Assembly (NCBI RefSeq): GCF_016056295.1
Contig: NZ_JAECZB010000013.1
Span: forward strand, 1-64,000
Direction: 5' to 3'
Source of the DNA: Atlanticothrix silvestris CENA357
GTDB taxonomy: Bacteria > Cyanobacteriota > Cyanobacteriia > Cyanobacteriales > Nostocaceae
DNA: 64,000 nucleotides
The notes below the pieces were generated by a model. That model did no database searches and was not told the DNA's origin. It saw only the letters and a list, made by a program, of their open reading frames with translations. Below are positions 15,975 through 26,904 of the stretch, piece after piece (position 1 is the stretch's first letter; each line of letters opens with the position of its first letter). A program made the translations under genes and the position numbers.

Positions 15975-18527
15975 TTAAAACCTTTCGCCAATACCAAAGT
16001 TAATGCGGCTATCACCGTCATCATTGATTCCGTAGTCAATGCGAATTGGCCCTAGTGGGGATTGTACACGCACACCAAGACCATAACCGTAACCGCTACC
16101 ATTTTTGTTCAGTACCTCAGCGGTCTCAGTACTAGTTCCCAAATCAGTACCAACATCTAAAAATAGTGCGCCGCTAACTACTGAGAAAACCGGGAAGCGA
16201 TATTCGACGGATGCTTGTACGTAACTGCGTCCGCTGGTTAAGGCTCCTTCTTCGTAACCCCGAACGGAGTTACTGCCACCAAGGGTAAAAGCTTCGTAGG
16301 GAGGCAAGTCACCAAGGATTGTTCCGCCTTGTAAGTTAAATGCTAGGGTTTCTGGCCCTTGGGTGAAGTTAGTAAAGTTGACAGGTACATATTGACTGTA
16401 GCTCCCTCGTAACCTGGTGAGTAAAATACTGCCTAACCCTACTGGTACTGATTGATCAAGCCCAAAACGTAAGTAAGATCCACTGGTGGGTTGCAAGGGA
16501 TTATTACGTAGGTCGCGCTGTGCCCCTAATTGCAGTAGCAGCAAATCGTCTTCACCTTCGTCAGAGAAACTGAGAGGAACTGTGTTAGTACCAACACGGG
16601 TTTCATCATCAAATACAGCACCTAGCCTTCGGACATCGCCATCGCGATCGCGGGTGGAAACTCGTTGATACTGTAAGCCTGCTGAAGCTGTCCACTCGGA
16701 CTTGTCGTAGGGATTAGCACTCAAGGGACGAGTAAAGGTGACACCGCCGCCTAGACGTAAAACACGGGGGCGATCGCCTTCCGTCCCATCTGTGTCAATG
16801 GTTCTAATATCACCATCTTGACCATCAAAAATCAATGAAATCGAACTGCGACGGAAAATATTGGTTGTATAAGAAGTTCGGTAAGGATCTCCCGCGATCC
16901 AAGGGTCTGTAAATCGCAAGTCGAACAGCAGTTCCCGCACTCCTACCTGTACCTCTGCCCCTAATTTTTGGTTTCTACCGTTGAGGTTTTGCTGTTGATA
17001 GCTAACAGTACCAAATAATCCACTGGCAGAACTGATACCAGCCCCAGCGGCAATAGAACCGCTGCTACGTTCAGCCACATTCACTACTACATCCACCTTA
17101 CTGGGGTCAGTACCAGGGTCAAGGGAGACATTTACATCTTCAAATAATCCCAATCCATATACCCGCTGTAAATCTCTTTGTACTGTGTTGCGGTTGAATA
17201 CTTGTCCTGGCTTCAACTCCACTTCGCGCTTGATCACATACTCTTGTGTCCGACCGCGAATTGGTTGTCCCTTTTCGTCTGTTTCTTGACCTTCTTTATT
17301 GCGGAACCGGATTTTAATATTCTCCACTACTCCTTCTGCCACTTGCAGAGTCACAACACCGTTTTCAGAAACTTTGGGCGCTCCAATTACATTTGCCAGC
17401 ACATAACCTTGGTCTTGATACCGCTTGGTTAACTGTTTAATACCCTCTTGCAATTCACGCAAGTTGAGGATTTTGCCATACTGATTGCGAAAAATTTCAT
17501 CCACAGTACTAGTAGGTAGTACAGAGGCAACACCTGTACCAGGATTGGCTTGTATTTCTACTTTCGACAAAACAGGATTAGGTTGCACAATAAAACTCAC
17601 CCGTACCCCTAAAGGAGTATCTTCTGGAACTGCTTGGACATTGGAGAAAAAGCCAGTACCAAAGATGGCATTAATATCTTCTTGCAGTTGGGAACGGGTT
17701 GTTGTGCGCCCTGGTTGGGTGCGAATGACTTGGTAAACTTGGTCTTCCAGTTCTGGTGCTAGCTGTCCAGCCTGGGGTCTAACCACTACTTCTGATACCA
17801 GTACACGGGGTTCAGCCGCTTCTGGGGCTGCATCAGGAGATGGGGAAGGTGTTTGTTGCCCGGCTGGTGGAGGTGAAATTTGTGGAGTTTGTTGCCCGGC
17901 TGGTGGAGGTGTAATTTGTGGAGCGGAATTAGGCTGTTGAGTATTTTCTGGCAATACAGGTGTTACCGCAGGGGAGTTTAAATTTTCCTGTAATGGGGAA
18001 GGTGTTTGTTGTTCAGTTGCTGGGGGTAAATTCTCTGGAATGGAATTAGGCTGTTGAGTTGGCGGATTTGGGGTTGTCTCCAGGATTTGTGCAGTTGTTG
18101 GCTTTGTGAGACTGGGCAATATGACATTTGATGGTGTCTTTGCTGGGAAAACTGCGACGACAGTAGACTGGGGGTCTTCAATTATCTCAACTTCTGTCGA
18201 ATTGGAGTGGGACTTTAAATTCTCGTGAGTTAGAACTTGACTTAAGTTCTTTTGTGATTGTTGATTTATTACAGGTGCAAGAAGTTCAACGACTTCAACT
18301 TCTGTCGAGTTGGATTGAGATTTTAAGTTCTCAAAAGTTAGAACTTGATTTGAGTTTTTTTCTAATTGTTGATTGGTCGGAGGTGCGAGAACCTCTGTTA
18401 TCTTTTTAGAACTGTTAGCGCTTTGTGCATTTGCACTCAGTGAACTGCTTAAGGGCGCTGTAATTGCTACAACTGCCACCAATACGGGAGATAAACGCAT
18501 TTTATTTACATTCCTCTTCACATCCAC
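15975..18527 (-). CDS. bamA: Omp85/BamA outer-membrane assembly protein
   Basis: An 850-residue outer-membrane insertase. The N-terminal signal peptide is MRLSPVLVAVVAITAPLSSSLSANAQ; translation may begin at Met10. Residues about 40-240 are a low-complexity linker: two copies of an NQQ-QVLT-ENLKS-SNSTEVE unit, then a Pro/Gln-rich stretch with PPPAGQQTP repeats. Three POTRA domains follow (about 245-480), then the 16-stranded barrel. The barrel has the loop-6 VRGYEEG motif (GGSNSVRGYEEGALTSGRSYVQASVEYRFP) and C-terminal Phe (INFGIGERF). The gene precedes lpxC, the order known in Anabaena, linking protein and lipid A export to the outer membrane. The long linker is typical of cyanobacterial homologs. 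Confidence 0.93.
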   Translation of the reverse strand: MDVKRNVNKMRLSPVLVAVVAITAPLSSSLSANAQSANSSKKITEVLAPPTNQQLEKNSNQVLTFENLKSQSNSTEVEVVELLAPVINQQSQKNLSQVLTHENLKSHSNSTEVEIIEDPQSTVVAVFPAKTPSNVILPSLTKPTTAQILETTPNPPTQQPNSIPENLPPATEQQTPSPLQENLNSPAVTPVLPENTQQPNSAPQITPPPAGQQTPQISPPPAGQQTPSPSPDAAPEAAEPRVLVSEVVVRPQAGQLAPELEDQVYQVIRTQPGRTTTRSQLQEDINAIFGTGFFSNVQAVPEDTPLGVRVSFIVQPNPVLSKVEIQANPGTGVASVLPTSTVDEIFRNQYGKILNLRELQEGIKQLTKRYQDQGYVLANVIGAPKVSENGVVTLQVAEGVVENIKIRFRNKEGQETDEKGQPIRGRTQEYVIKREVELKPGQVFNRNTVQRDLQRVYGLGLFEDVNVSLDPGTDPSKVDVVVNVAERSSGSIAAGAGISSASGLFGTVSYQQQNLNGRNQKLGAEVQVGVRELLFDLRFTDPWIAGDPYRTSYTTNIFRRSSISLIFDGQDGDIRTIDTDGTEGDRPRVLRLGGGVTFTRPLSANPYDKSEWTASAGLQYQRVSTRDRDGDVRRLGAVFDDETRVGTNTVPLSFSDEGEDDLLLLQLGAQRDLRNNPLQPTSGSYLRFGLDQSVPVGLGSILLTRLRGSYSQYVPVNFTNFTQGPETLAFNLQGGTILGDLPPYEAFTLGGSNSVRGYEEGALTSGRSYVQASVEYRFPVFSVVSGALFLDVGTDLGTSTETAEVLNKNGSGYGYGLGVRVQSPLGPIRIDYGINDDGDSRINFGIGERF

Positions 18528-18617
18528 ACACCATCACAAACTGGTCTATAGCCATAGTCAGTAGCAAATGACAACTGACAAAAGACAATTCACGCGAGTT
18601 TAATATATTTTGCCCAG

Positions 18618-19355
18618 TTAATTTTTACTTTCTACTAGTTGTAGTACTCTTTGTAAAACCTCCTGGTAAGCATCTTCTACATTCCCTAGGTCTCGGCGGA
18701 AGCGGTCTTTATCCATTATCCGGCGGTTAGGGTCTGCTTCTGCGGTGTTCCACAAACGACAGGTGTCGGGGCTAATTTCATCTGCCAAGAGTATTTGCTG
18801 TTGTGAGTCCAAACCAAACTCTAGTTTGAAGTCTACTAGGGTAATACCACACTGCTGCCAAAAGCCATTGAGAAACTCATTGATTTGCAATGCTAGATTG
18901 GTAATTGCATCTACTTGTTCCACAGTAGCGAGTTCTAGCAGTAGTAGGCGATCGCGTGTTAATAAGGGATCTCCCAATTGGTCATTTTTGTAATAAAACT
19001 CTACCAGAGGTTGTTTCAGAAGTGTACCTACTGCTAACCCTGTTTGTTGAGACAGACTACCAGCAGCAATATTTCTCACCACTACTTCTAAGGGCAAAAT
19101 CTTCACAGACTTCACCCGCATTTGATTCGGGGATGGATTATCAATAAAGTGAGTTTTTATACCATATACCTCTAGTTGTTTAAACAACTGGCTGGAAATG
19201 CTACAATTAATTTCTCCTTTGCCGATAATACTGCCACGCTTTTGAGCGTTGAAAGCAGTGGCATCATCCTTAAAATCAGCCAACAAGACTTCCGGATCGT
19301 CCGTTGTATAGAGAATTTTTGCTTTGCCTTCGTATAGCTTGGAATGAACAGACAT
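18618..19355 (-). CDS. purC: Phosphoribosylaminoimidazole-succinocarboxamide synthase
   Basis: A 245-residue SAICAR synthetase, the ATP-dependent step that adds aspartate to CAIR in purine synthesis. Family signatures are LYEGKAKILYTTDDPE at the start, DDATAFNAQKRGSI, LPLEVVVRNIAAGSLSQQTG, LVDFKLEFG and LADEISPDTCRLW. Normal length. It lies 90 bp upstream of bamA on the same strand and may be the first gene of the envelope transcript. Confidence 0.97.
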   Translation of the reverse strand: MSVHSKLYEGKAKILYTTDDPEVLLADFKDDATAFNAQKRGSIIGKGEINCSISSQLFKQLEVYGIKTHFIDNPSPNQMRVKSVKILPLEVVVRNIAAGSLSQQTGLAVGTLLKQPLVEFYYKNDQLGDPLLTRDRLLLLELATVEQVDAITNLALQINEFLNGFWQQCGITLVDFKLEFGLDSQQQILLADEISPDTCRLWNTAEADPNRRIMDKDRFRRDLGNVEDAYQEVLQRVLQLVESKN

Positions 19356-19960
19356 GTTGGGAGGTAAAGTTATGGGCGGTTGGGAGCTTTTGTCCTTTCG
19401 GGCTTAACCATTTTATCTTTAGTTACTGGAGATTAGCCATTGGTGGTTAGTTTGCCGTATGGAACATAAGTTTGTGATCAAAAAATTACATTGAATATCT
19501 AACTCATGACAGAAGATATAAATGTTGGCTGATGTTATGGTTTCTTTGAAGACTCAGTATTTTTTTACACTAAATCATAATAAGGATCATTAATAAAATA
19601 GTTATAATAGAGAGTATCAAATAATACTAACTTCATAATTATCATCTTCAAGGGAAGTCAATTACTGTCTGAATTTCATAAAACAGCAAAATAATGTGGC
19701 AATGGGAAGTAAAGTAAACTATCGTCTCTCATTGAGGTTTACAAAAATCTTCTTTATTAAAGCATTGTTGTAACTCTTGCCATAAAAGCATTTAATCATT
19801 TATCTTTTGGTATCAAAGTCAGAATTAACAAATTCCTGGACAACTCTAATTGAAGCGGTTATCAATGATTTAGTTTCTCCAACTTTCATAAACACACACA
19901 GAAGAAAGTTCTTAGTTATTCCGCTTCAATTGATCAAAACAGGAGGTGAATTTAATAATT
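19356..19960. other. Long divergent intergenic region with a far-spaced inverted repeat
   Basis: About 600 AT-rich bases between divergent purC and the small protein gene. An 11-bp perfect inverted repeat (AATTGAAGCGG at 19848-19858, CCGCTTCAATT at 19921-19931) encloses 62 bases and ends 10 bases before the ribosome site of the downstream gene, so a 5'-UTR structure is possible. No RNA gene was recognised. Confidence 0.5.
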
Positions 19961-20236
19961 ATGGAAAACAAAATAATGAACAAAGATCAATTTCTCTACC
20001 CTCGCGGTCGCTACTACGGTCAAGTAAAGCCAGAAAACTTAGTTTTTAACGCCAATCTACAAGAATTTGCCCAGCGAGTGAGTTACATTTGCAACTTAGA
20101 GACAGGTGGGAAGTTACCACCAGGTGAAGCTTACGAACAAATCAAAGCTTTGTGGAAGCAATTGAAAAGAACAAAAAAACAACTGCAAATTGGTGAAGAC
20201 CCATTTCAAGATGAGGATGGGGAAGCTAAAGAATGA
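19961..20236 (+). CDS. Small conserved cyanobacterial protein
   Basis: A 91-residue protein read from ATG 19961 (Met6 at 19976 is also possible), preceded by the strong ribosome site AGGAGGTGA at 19941-19949. FLYPRGRYYGQVKPENLVFNANLQEFAQ and GGKLPPGEAYEQIKALWKQLKRTKKQL suggest a compact helical protein with a basic middle and an acidic tail. I recognise the pattern as a conserved cyanobacterial family of unknown function (a DUF7219-like name is from memory and uncertain). No function can be given. Confidence 0.75.
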   Translation: MENKIMNKDQFLYPRGRYYGQVKPENLVFNANLQEFAQRVSYICNLETGGKLPPGEAYEQIKALWKQLKRTKKQLQIGEDPFQDEDGEAKE

Positions 20237-20322
20237 AAGACTATATAGGAATCCGCTTTGATTTGGAGAACTTACTTGCGTAGGTAGGGAACTCTTAACA
20301 GGAAGCAGGGGTAGCAAGAATA

Positions 20323-20352
20323 ACAACTGACAGCTGACAACTGACAACTGAC
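20323..20352. repeat. STRR-type heptamers (ctgacaa)
   Basis: Four tandem heptamers of the ctgacaa type between convergent genes, touching the stop codon of the adenylate cyclase. Confidence 0.7.
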
Positions 20353-22970
20353 TACTTTGCAATTATTGTCCATGCACCATCCCATGAGTCTAAAGGGGGT
20401 GTATGTTGGTAATTATGAGCGCGTTCTAAGTGAATATTAACGCCTTGGTCTGAAGGTCGAATACGTTTGGCAGCCTGAAAGCAAGCGATCGCTTGGAGGA
20501 AGTTACGAGACAAATAAGCAGCGCGTCCTGCGTGGTAATGAAACAAAAACTCTTGGGTGGTAGCATCTAGAGGGCTGCTGCGATCGCCAATTAGTTCATA
20601 AATATTTACGGCTTGATGTTTACCTTTGACGCGAATTTTATCTAACCGCCGCACCCAAATTAAATCGCTACAAAGTTGGTAAGTAAAGTCACTCAAAATA
20701 ATATCGCAACCGTATTCTTTAGTTATTGCTTCCAAGCGCGAACTTAAATTTACACTGTCGCCAATTACCGTGTAATCCATGCGTTTGTGGGAACCGATAT
20801 TCCCCGAAACTATTTCCCCAGAACTAATTCCTATACCTATTTGAATTTGGGGCTGTGCCTGAATAATCCGTCGTTGGTTAAATTCCTTCAAACGTTGGCG
20901 CATATCTAACGCTGACTGTACTGCTTGCCAAGCATGATTTTCGCTTAGAGGTAAGGGCGCACCAAACACTGCCATTAAGGCATCACCCATAAACTTATCT
21001 AGTGTGCCTTCGTAGTTAAAAACTGCCTCTACCATTGTTTCAAAATACTGATTCAGCAGTGTTACAACTTCAGCCGCACCAAAATTTTCTGTAAGTGTTG
21101 TGTAACCTCGAATATCGGAAAATAAAATAGTGACTTCCTTGCGCTCACCTATCATCAAGGCATCTTCACCCAGCATCATTACTTGTTCAGCAACATGGGG
21201 AGTTAGGTAGCGGTACATGGTAGATTTCATCCGTTTTTCTTGGCTGATGTCTTCCAAAACCACCAAACCACCACGCACCCCGCCTTCTGGGTTGGTTAGA
21301 GGATTAACGGTAAGATTAATACTGCGTTCTAATATTTCTACTTGGCTTGAAGTGAAAAACTCAGATTGAGGAGTCAAAGGCAAATTCCAGGGAATAAAAA
21401 AATCTGGATTAGTGCGATCGCGCAATGTCAAAATTAAGTTTTCAATTATCGCAGTTGACCCAGAGGAAAAACCATCTTGCAACTTCTCACTGAGTTCTAA
21501 GTCTTGAAATTCACTCGAAAGTTGGTACAATCCCAACGTCAAATTTTGCTCTGGGACATAATGCTTTGCCCCAGTATTTAAACTGTCTTCCAAGCGCATT
21601 TGTAAATTTTCAATAGGTACAACTTCCCAAACGAAACGACCTATTAAATTTTGTTCCCATAAAGGCTTGTTAATTTTGGTATTAATTCCCTCTAATGGGC
21701 AACCCAGTAAAGTTAGTGCCGCGTCATTAATTGTGACAATGCGACCTCCCATATCTGTAGAAATTACCGCATCTGATAAACTTTGTAAGATATCTTTTTG
21801 ATATTGTTTTTCTAGTAGGACATTTTCAAACAAACGAGCATTTTCTAAGGCAATTCCAGCCTGGATATTAAACGCCCGCATAAACTCTTCATCAGAAGCG
21901 GTAAAGCTACCTTGTTGTTTATTAATTAACTGTGTCACACCAATCAGTTCATTTGTGGAATTAAACACTGGCAAACACAAGATATTACGAGTGAGATATC
22001 CGGTCTTTCTATCTGTAGTCGGGTCAAAACGGGGGTCTTTATAGGCATCTGGAATATTCAGCGCTTCCCCAGTAGAAGCCACATAGCCAGCAATGCCACG
22101 GTTAGCTGGCATACGAATTTCTATCAAGTTTGTGCCATCTGCCGCCGCTGCTACTTTTGTCCAGAGTTCGCCCATTTCTTTACGATACAAAAATAGCGTA
22201 CTGCGGTCTGCTTGCATTAAAATCCGGGCTTGTTCCATGACTATCTGCAAAGTTGCTTCTAAGTCTAAACTTTGTCCTAAAGTCTGGGTTGCTCTTAAAA
22301 GAGCTGTAGCACCTCTTTGATTACGAGCTGCTACATAAAAAGACTGACAGCTTTCTAAGATAATGCCAATAGAAGCAGCAAAGTCTCGAAAACGTTCTTC
22401 ATCATCATGGTCAAAGGGGGTTTCCCCTCCTTTGTTTGCCAGTTGTACTACTGCTACAGTCTGGTTTTTACTACTAATAACGGGCACACATAAAATATTG
22501 TTAATTTTATAGCCCATTTGTTTTTCTAATTCTGGGCTGAATAGGGGATGAATAGAGGTGTCAGGTATATTCAAATATTGACCAGTACTGGCAACATGAC
22601 CTGGGATACCAACCTTAATAGGAATACGAATTTCTAAAAATTTTTGTGTATTATCCAGAGGCACTTTTGACCACAGCTGACCTTTGTCATAATCCACTAA
22701 GAAAATTGCTGTGTGTTCTGCTTGGAGAATTTGACCTATTTTGAGTGTAATTGCTTCTAGAACTTTTTCTAACATTGTTTCTAGAGCTTCATTATTAATG
22801 AGTTCAATCGCTCTAAGAAATTGTTGGAATTCAGCGGTAATAAAGTCTAGTAAACAAACAAATTCATTAACAGAAAGATCTTTGACGCGACGCAACAAAG
22901 CGTGGGTGCGATTAACTTGAGTCAGTTCAGTTAATGTAGCCAAAACGCTACCAGGATTGGGAAGAGTCAT
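20352..22970 (-). CDS. GAF-GAF-PAS class III adenylate cyclase (CyaB-type)
   Basis: An 872-residue protein from ATG 22970. The longer frame would read NYKLRITNYELRI out of a heptamer repeat, so the internal Met is preferred. Order: helical N-terminus, GAF-A (about 70-225), GAF-B (about 230-395), PAS (about 405-540), class III catalytic domain (about 620-800), and a short TPR-like tail. Both GAFs keep NK-F-DE (NKGGETPFDHDDE, NKQQGSFTASDE), the motif of cyclic-nucleotide binding GAFs. The cyclase has metal Asp in ILFSDIRGYT and FMGDALMAVFG, Lys in TLDKF and Thr in YTVIGDSVNLSSRLE, so ATP is the expected substrate. The layout matches Anabaena CyaB1/CyaB2, in which cAMP on a GAF activates the enzyme. 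Which paralog is unclear. Confidence 0.92.
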   Translation of the reverse strand: MTLPNPGSVLATLTELTQVNRTHALLRRVKDLSVNEFVCLLDFITAEFQQFLRAIELINNEALETMLEKVLEAITLKIGQILQAEHTAIFLVDYDKGQLWSKVPLDNTQKFLEIRIPIKVGIPGHVASTGQYLNIPDTSIHPLFSPELEKQMGYKINNILCVPVISSKNQTVAVVQLANKGGETPFDHDDEERFRDFAASIGIILESCQSFYVAARNQRGATALLRATQTLGQSLDLEATLQIVMEQARILMQADRSTLFLYRKEMGELWTKVAAAADGTNLIEIRMPANRGIAGYVASTGEALNIPDAYKDPRFDPTTDRKTGYLTRNILCLPVFNSTNELIGVTQLINKQQGSFTASDEEFMRAFNIQAGIALENARLFENVLLEKQYQKDILQSLSDAVISTDMGGRIVTINDAALTLLGCPLEGINTKINKPLWEQNLIGRFVWEVVPIENLQMRLEDSLNTGAKHYVPEQNLTLGLYQLSSEFQDLELSEKLQDGFSSGSTAIIENLILTLRDRTNPDFFIPWNLPLTPQSEFFTSSQVEILERSINLTVNPLTNPEGGVRGGLVVLEDISQEKRMKSTMYRYLTPHVAEQVMMLGEDALMIGERKEVTILFSDIRGYTTLTENFGAAEVVTLLNQYFETMVEAVFNYEGTLDKFMGDALMAVFGAPLPLSENHAWQAVQSALDMRQRLKEFNQRRIIQAQPQIQIGIGISSGEIVSGNIGSHKRMDYTVIGDSVNLSSRLEAITKEYGCDIILSDFTYQLCSDLIWVRRLDKIRVKGKHQAVNIYELIGDRSSPLDATTQEFLFHYHAGRAAYLSRNFLQAIACFQAAKRIRPSDQGVNIHLERAHNYQHTPPLDSWDGAWTIIAK

Positions 22971-22973
22971 ATT

Positions 22974-23015
22974 AATTCGTAATTCGTAATTCGTAATTCG
23001 TAATTTATAATTCAT
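22974..23015. repeat. AATTCGT heptamer array
   Basis: Six tandem heptamers (aattcgt four times, then aatttat, aattcat) lie directly upstream of the cyclase start and create a spurious N-terminal extension in that frame. Confidence 0.85.
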
Positions 23016-23130
23016 AATGACGGTTGCGGACTTGCTAGCGTCATTACGCTACCCAATTCAGTTTAAATCCCCCACTAAATTGAAGATTTAGTGAGGGTAT
23101 GAATCCCGGCTTTATTCCCTTTTGCCTTCC

Positions 23131-24270
23131 TCAATAAACTGCTGGTGTCAATTGTTCTGCAAATACTACCTTTTGATAGTAATCTTGCAGTTGGCTGGTA
23201 GCAGCTGCCCATCCCCAACTTTCTGCTTCCCGACGGGCATTTTGACGAATGATATCTCGTTCTTGTTTGTGTTGTAAAAGGCGAGTAGTAGCAGAAATTG
23301 CATCTTGAATATCTGCTGTAGGCTCAAAAAGATATCCATTTACACCTTCTGTGACAATATCAGGAATGCCGCCAGAACGAGCTGCTACTACTGGACAACC
23401 AGCAGCCATTGCTTCTAGTAGTACTAAGCCTAGTGTTTCTGTCCGGGAAGGGAAGATAAAAGCATCAGCGCTAGCAAAGGCAGCACCTAACTCTTGCCCT
23501 ATGAGATACCCGACAAAATGAGTATTTGTACCAGCAAAATGTTTTTCCAAGGCTTGGCGGTAAGGGCCATCGCCTACTAATGCCAACCGCGCTTGGGGAA
23601 TTGCTTCTAATATTGGTTTGATGCGCTCAATTTCTTTTTCGGCGGAAAGACGGCCGACGTAGAGAAGTAAAGGACTTTCTGGGTGATTTTGTGACAGACG
23701 CGATCGCATCTCCATACTAAATAAATCAGGATGGAATAATTCTGTATCCACTCCCCTTTGCCACACATGCACCCTTTCAATGCCATGTGCTGTTAGTTCC
23801 TCCATCATCGCTGTGGAAGTACAAAGATTTAACGTGGCTTGATTATGAGCGCCTTTGAGCAATTCCCACAAAAATCCTTCTAACATTCCCAAACCATAAT
23901 GCTGGAGATATTGGGGTAAATGTGTATGGTAAGAAGCTACCAAAGGAATCTTGAGAACCTTGCTATAAAAAATTCCAGACAATCCTAAAACTGCTGGATT
24001 CACGACATGAATAATATCTGGCTGAAACTCTTCTAGTGCATAACCAATGGCTGGGCGGGGTAGTGCCATTTTCAACTCTGGGTACAATGGCAGGGGAAAG
24101 CCAGTAACTCCGTAAACTTTAGCTCCTTTGTGTTCAGTAATACCACCATCAGGGGCAATTACTAATACTTGGTCGCCATTACGCTGTAAATGGTCAACGG
24201 TATGACGTAGGCGGGTAACAATACCATCAACCTTCGGTAAAAAGGTTTCGGTGAAGAGGGCAATTCTCAT
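23131..24270 (-). CDS. sqdX: Sulfoquinovosyl diacylglycerol synthase
   Basis: A 379-residue GT4 glycosyltransferase moving sulfoquinovose from its UDP form to diacylglycerol, the last step of SQDG synthesis for thylakoid membranes. MRIALFTETFLPKVDGIVTRL is the characteristic opening. SYHTHLPQYLQHYG and VWQRGVDTELFHP are SqdX/SQD2-like, and the donor site is FIFPSRTETLGLVLLEAMAAGCPVVA. It lies downstream of sqdB on the same strand with a 174-bp gap that contains G/A-rich heptamer repeats (gcagggggaag type). Confidence 0.93.
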   Translation of the reverse strand: MRIALFTETFLPKVDGIVTRLRHTVDHLQRNGDQVLVIAPDGGITEHKGAKVYGVTGFPLPLYPELKMALPRPAIGYALEEFQPDIIHVVNPAVLGLSGIFYSKVLKIPLVASYHTHLPQYLQHYGLGMLEGFLWELLKGAHNQATLNLCTSTAMMEELTAHGIERVHVWQRGVDTELFHPDLFSMEMRSRLSQNHPESPLLLYVGRLSAEKEIERIKPILEAIPQARLALVGDGPYRQALEKHFAGTNTHFVGYLIGQELGAAFASADAFIFPSRTETLGLVLLEAMAAGCPVVAARSGGIPDIVTEGVNGYLFEPTADIQDAISATTRLLQHKQERDIIRQNARREAESWGWAAATSQLQDYYQKVVFAEQLTPAVY

Positions 24271-24444
24271 AAAAAACTATGCAGTACAGGCAGATAATGC
24301 CAGCTTAAGAGCGCGTTTCAAGAGGCAGGGGGAAGGGGGCAGGAAGCAGGGGGAAGAAAGAATTTAGAGACCAATCGTATCAGGTATTTAGTGAAATGGT
24401 ATGAGTCCCTCTACTCCTCCTCTCCCTGCTTTCCTGCCTTTATT

Positions 24445-25620
<1,176 letters not shown>

Positions 25621-25711
25621 TTACTCGCTGATAGCTAAATCTATCAGGTTTCTGTACCCTCTCAACCATTAAAAACAAGAGACTGGTTAGTAGTTCAACA
25701 TAATTAACTAA

Positions 25712-26221
25712 CTACTGGGGAATACGGTACTGCTGAGCAATGTAGTAAAACAAACGATAGTAATCTGGAAAATCCTCGTTTTGGCTTCGTCCTTGCCAGT
25801 AGTATTTAACTTGATTTTGAGTGAGGGTCAATTTCATCAAACTCACTTGCTGGTCAACTTCTACAAGTATTATCCCAGATACTCCTTGAGCTGTTTGAAA
25901 GTTGCTGTTTTGGTCTTTGGTAATAGGATCTGGTAGCTGATTAACTGCCCACGCCCGAATTTCCACTGTGTTGTTTTGCGGTGATATTAAGGCAATGCCA
26001 TCATCATTTGTTGGAGCGCTTAAAACTGTCCAGTTGCTGGGATATGGAAACTCAAAGCCATAACGCTCATTACGATAAGTCTTCCACGTAAAATCGGAGC
26101 CGTTAAAGCTAGGCGCAGCGCATCCCCACAAGATTATGAACAGGGCGATCGCAACACCAAGGATTTGAGTATTAGTATAAATTTTATGCTCAAATTTACA
26201 GATTTTTACTGTAGTGAACAT
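25712..26221 (-). CDS. Putative lipoprotein of unknown function
   Basis: A 169-residue protein if begun at ATG 26221. A basic N-terminus and hydrophobic stretch (ILGVAIALFIILWGCAAPS) end in an LWGC lipobox, predicting a lipid-anchored exported protein. The mature part (WKTYRNERYGFEFPYPSNWTVLSAP) has the opening seen in PsbP-like and related photosystem-associated domains, in which Y-GF--P--W is common, but the rest is too short to assign. A membrane lipoprotein is likely; a PsbP-like fold is only a suggestion. It lies 103 bp upstream of sqdB on the same strand. Confidence 0.65.
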   Translation of the reverse strand: MFTTVKICKFEHKIYTNTQILGVAIALFIILWGCAAPSFNGSDFTWKTYRNERYGFEFPYPSNWTVLSAPTNDDGIALISPQNNTVEIRAWAVNQLPDPITKDQNSNFQTAQGVSGIILVEVDQQVSLMKLTLTQNQVKYYWQGRSQNEDFPDYYRLFYYIAQQYRIPQ

Positions 26222-26461
26222 TCTTCTAGTTGTGACCACAGTTATCTCTATGGACAGCTTAGGAACACTTTAATTGAGTTGAAATCAAATTTAGTAGCAG
26301 TTTTACAAATAACTCAGTTTAGTAACTATGTCACTAATCAAAAAAAATATTTTATGAACAAATGTAACAAAAAAGCCGTCAAAACGTTTTACTGTCTTGA
26401 CAACTCAGAAAGTAGCGGATAACGTTATATACATACCCGGGTAAGGCCGTCAAAGAGTTAT

Positions 26462-26809
26462 ATGCAAGCTAAGCAAAAGGTTACTTTGTATTTGTCGCCA
26501 GAGTTGCACAAAAGACTGAAGATTCGTTCAGCTGTAGATTCCGAACCTATGTCAGATCTTGCCGAACGCGCCCTCGTTTTCTACCTAGCTAACTCAGAAC
26601 TAGTAGAAGAAATGGAAGCTTCAGCTTTTGGACGAACTCATAGAGTTTATTCCTGTCCAAATTGTGAAAGTTCCTTAGTTTTACGCGATGGGGAATTGGT
26701 TACTTTGGGTAATCAACCAGGAGTAGTTTGCCAAGAGCATCTTCCCATTGATGAAATGGAAAAAGATGAAACCCATCCCAAGAGTGAGGAAGAGTTGGTT
26801 CCTTGCTAG
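26462..26809 (+). CDS. Ribbon-helix-helix/zinc-ribbon protein
   Basis: A 115-residue protein. The first 45 residues resemble a CopG/Arc ribbon-helix-helix DNA-binding domain (QKVTLYLSPELHKRLKIRSAVDSEPMSDLAERALVFYL). A probable zinc knuckle follows (SCPNCESSLVLRDGELVTL, then VVCQEH), with an acidic tail. It lies 95 bp before ycf46 on the same strand, so it may be co-transcribed and could regulate this locus; the role is not known to me. Confidence 0.75.
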   Translation: MQAKQKVTLYLSPELHKRLKIRSAVDSEPMSDLAERALVFYLANSELVEEMEASAFGRTHRVYSCPNCESSLVLRDGELVTLGNQPGVVCQEHLPIDEMEKDETHPKSEEELVPC

Positions 26810-26904
26810 GTAAGAATAATTATGAATGAGTATTCATAAATTCGGTTTTCTCTACCAACAAAACGATGTCTTTACTGTATTAAGGTCTCAAGTAGGTCGA
26901 TTGT

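Noticed and set aside
19636-19650. Zur-box-like sequence (ataattatca)
   Set aside because: One half site only, in very AT-rich DNA; not better than chance.
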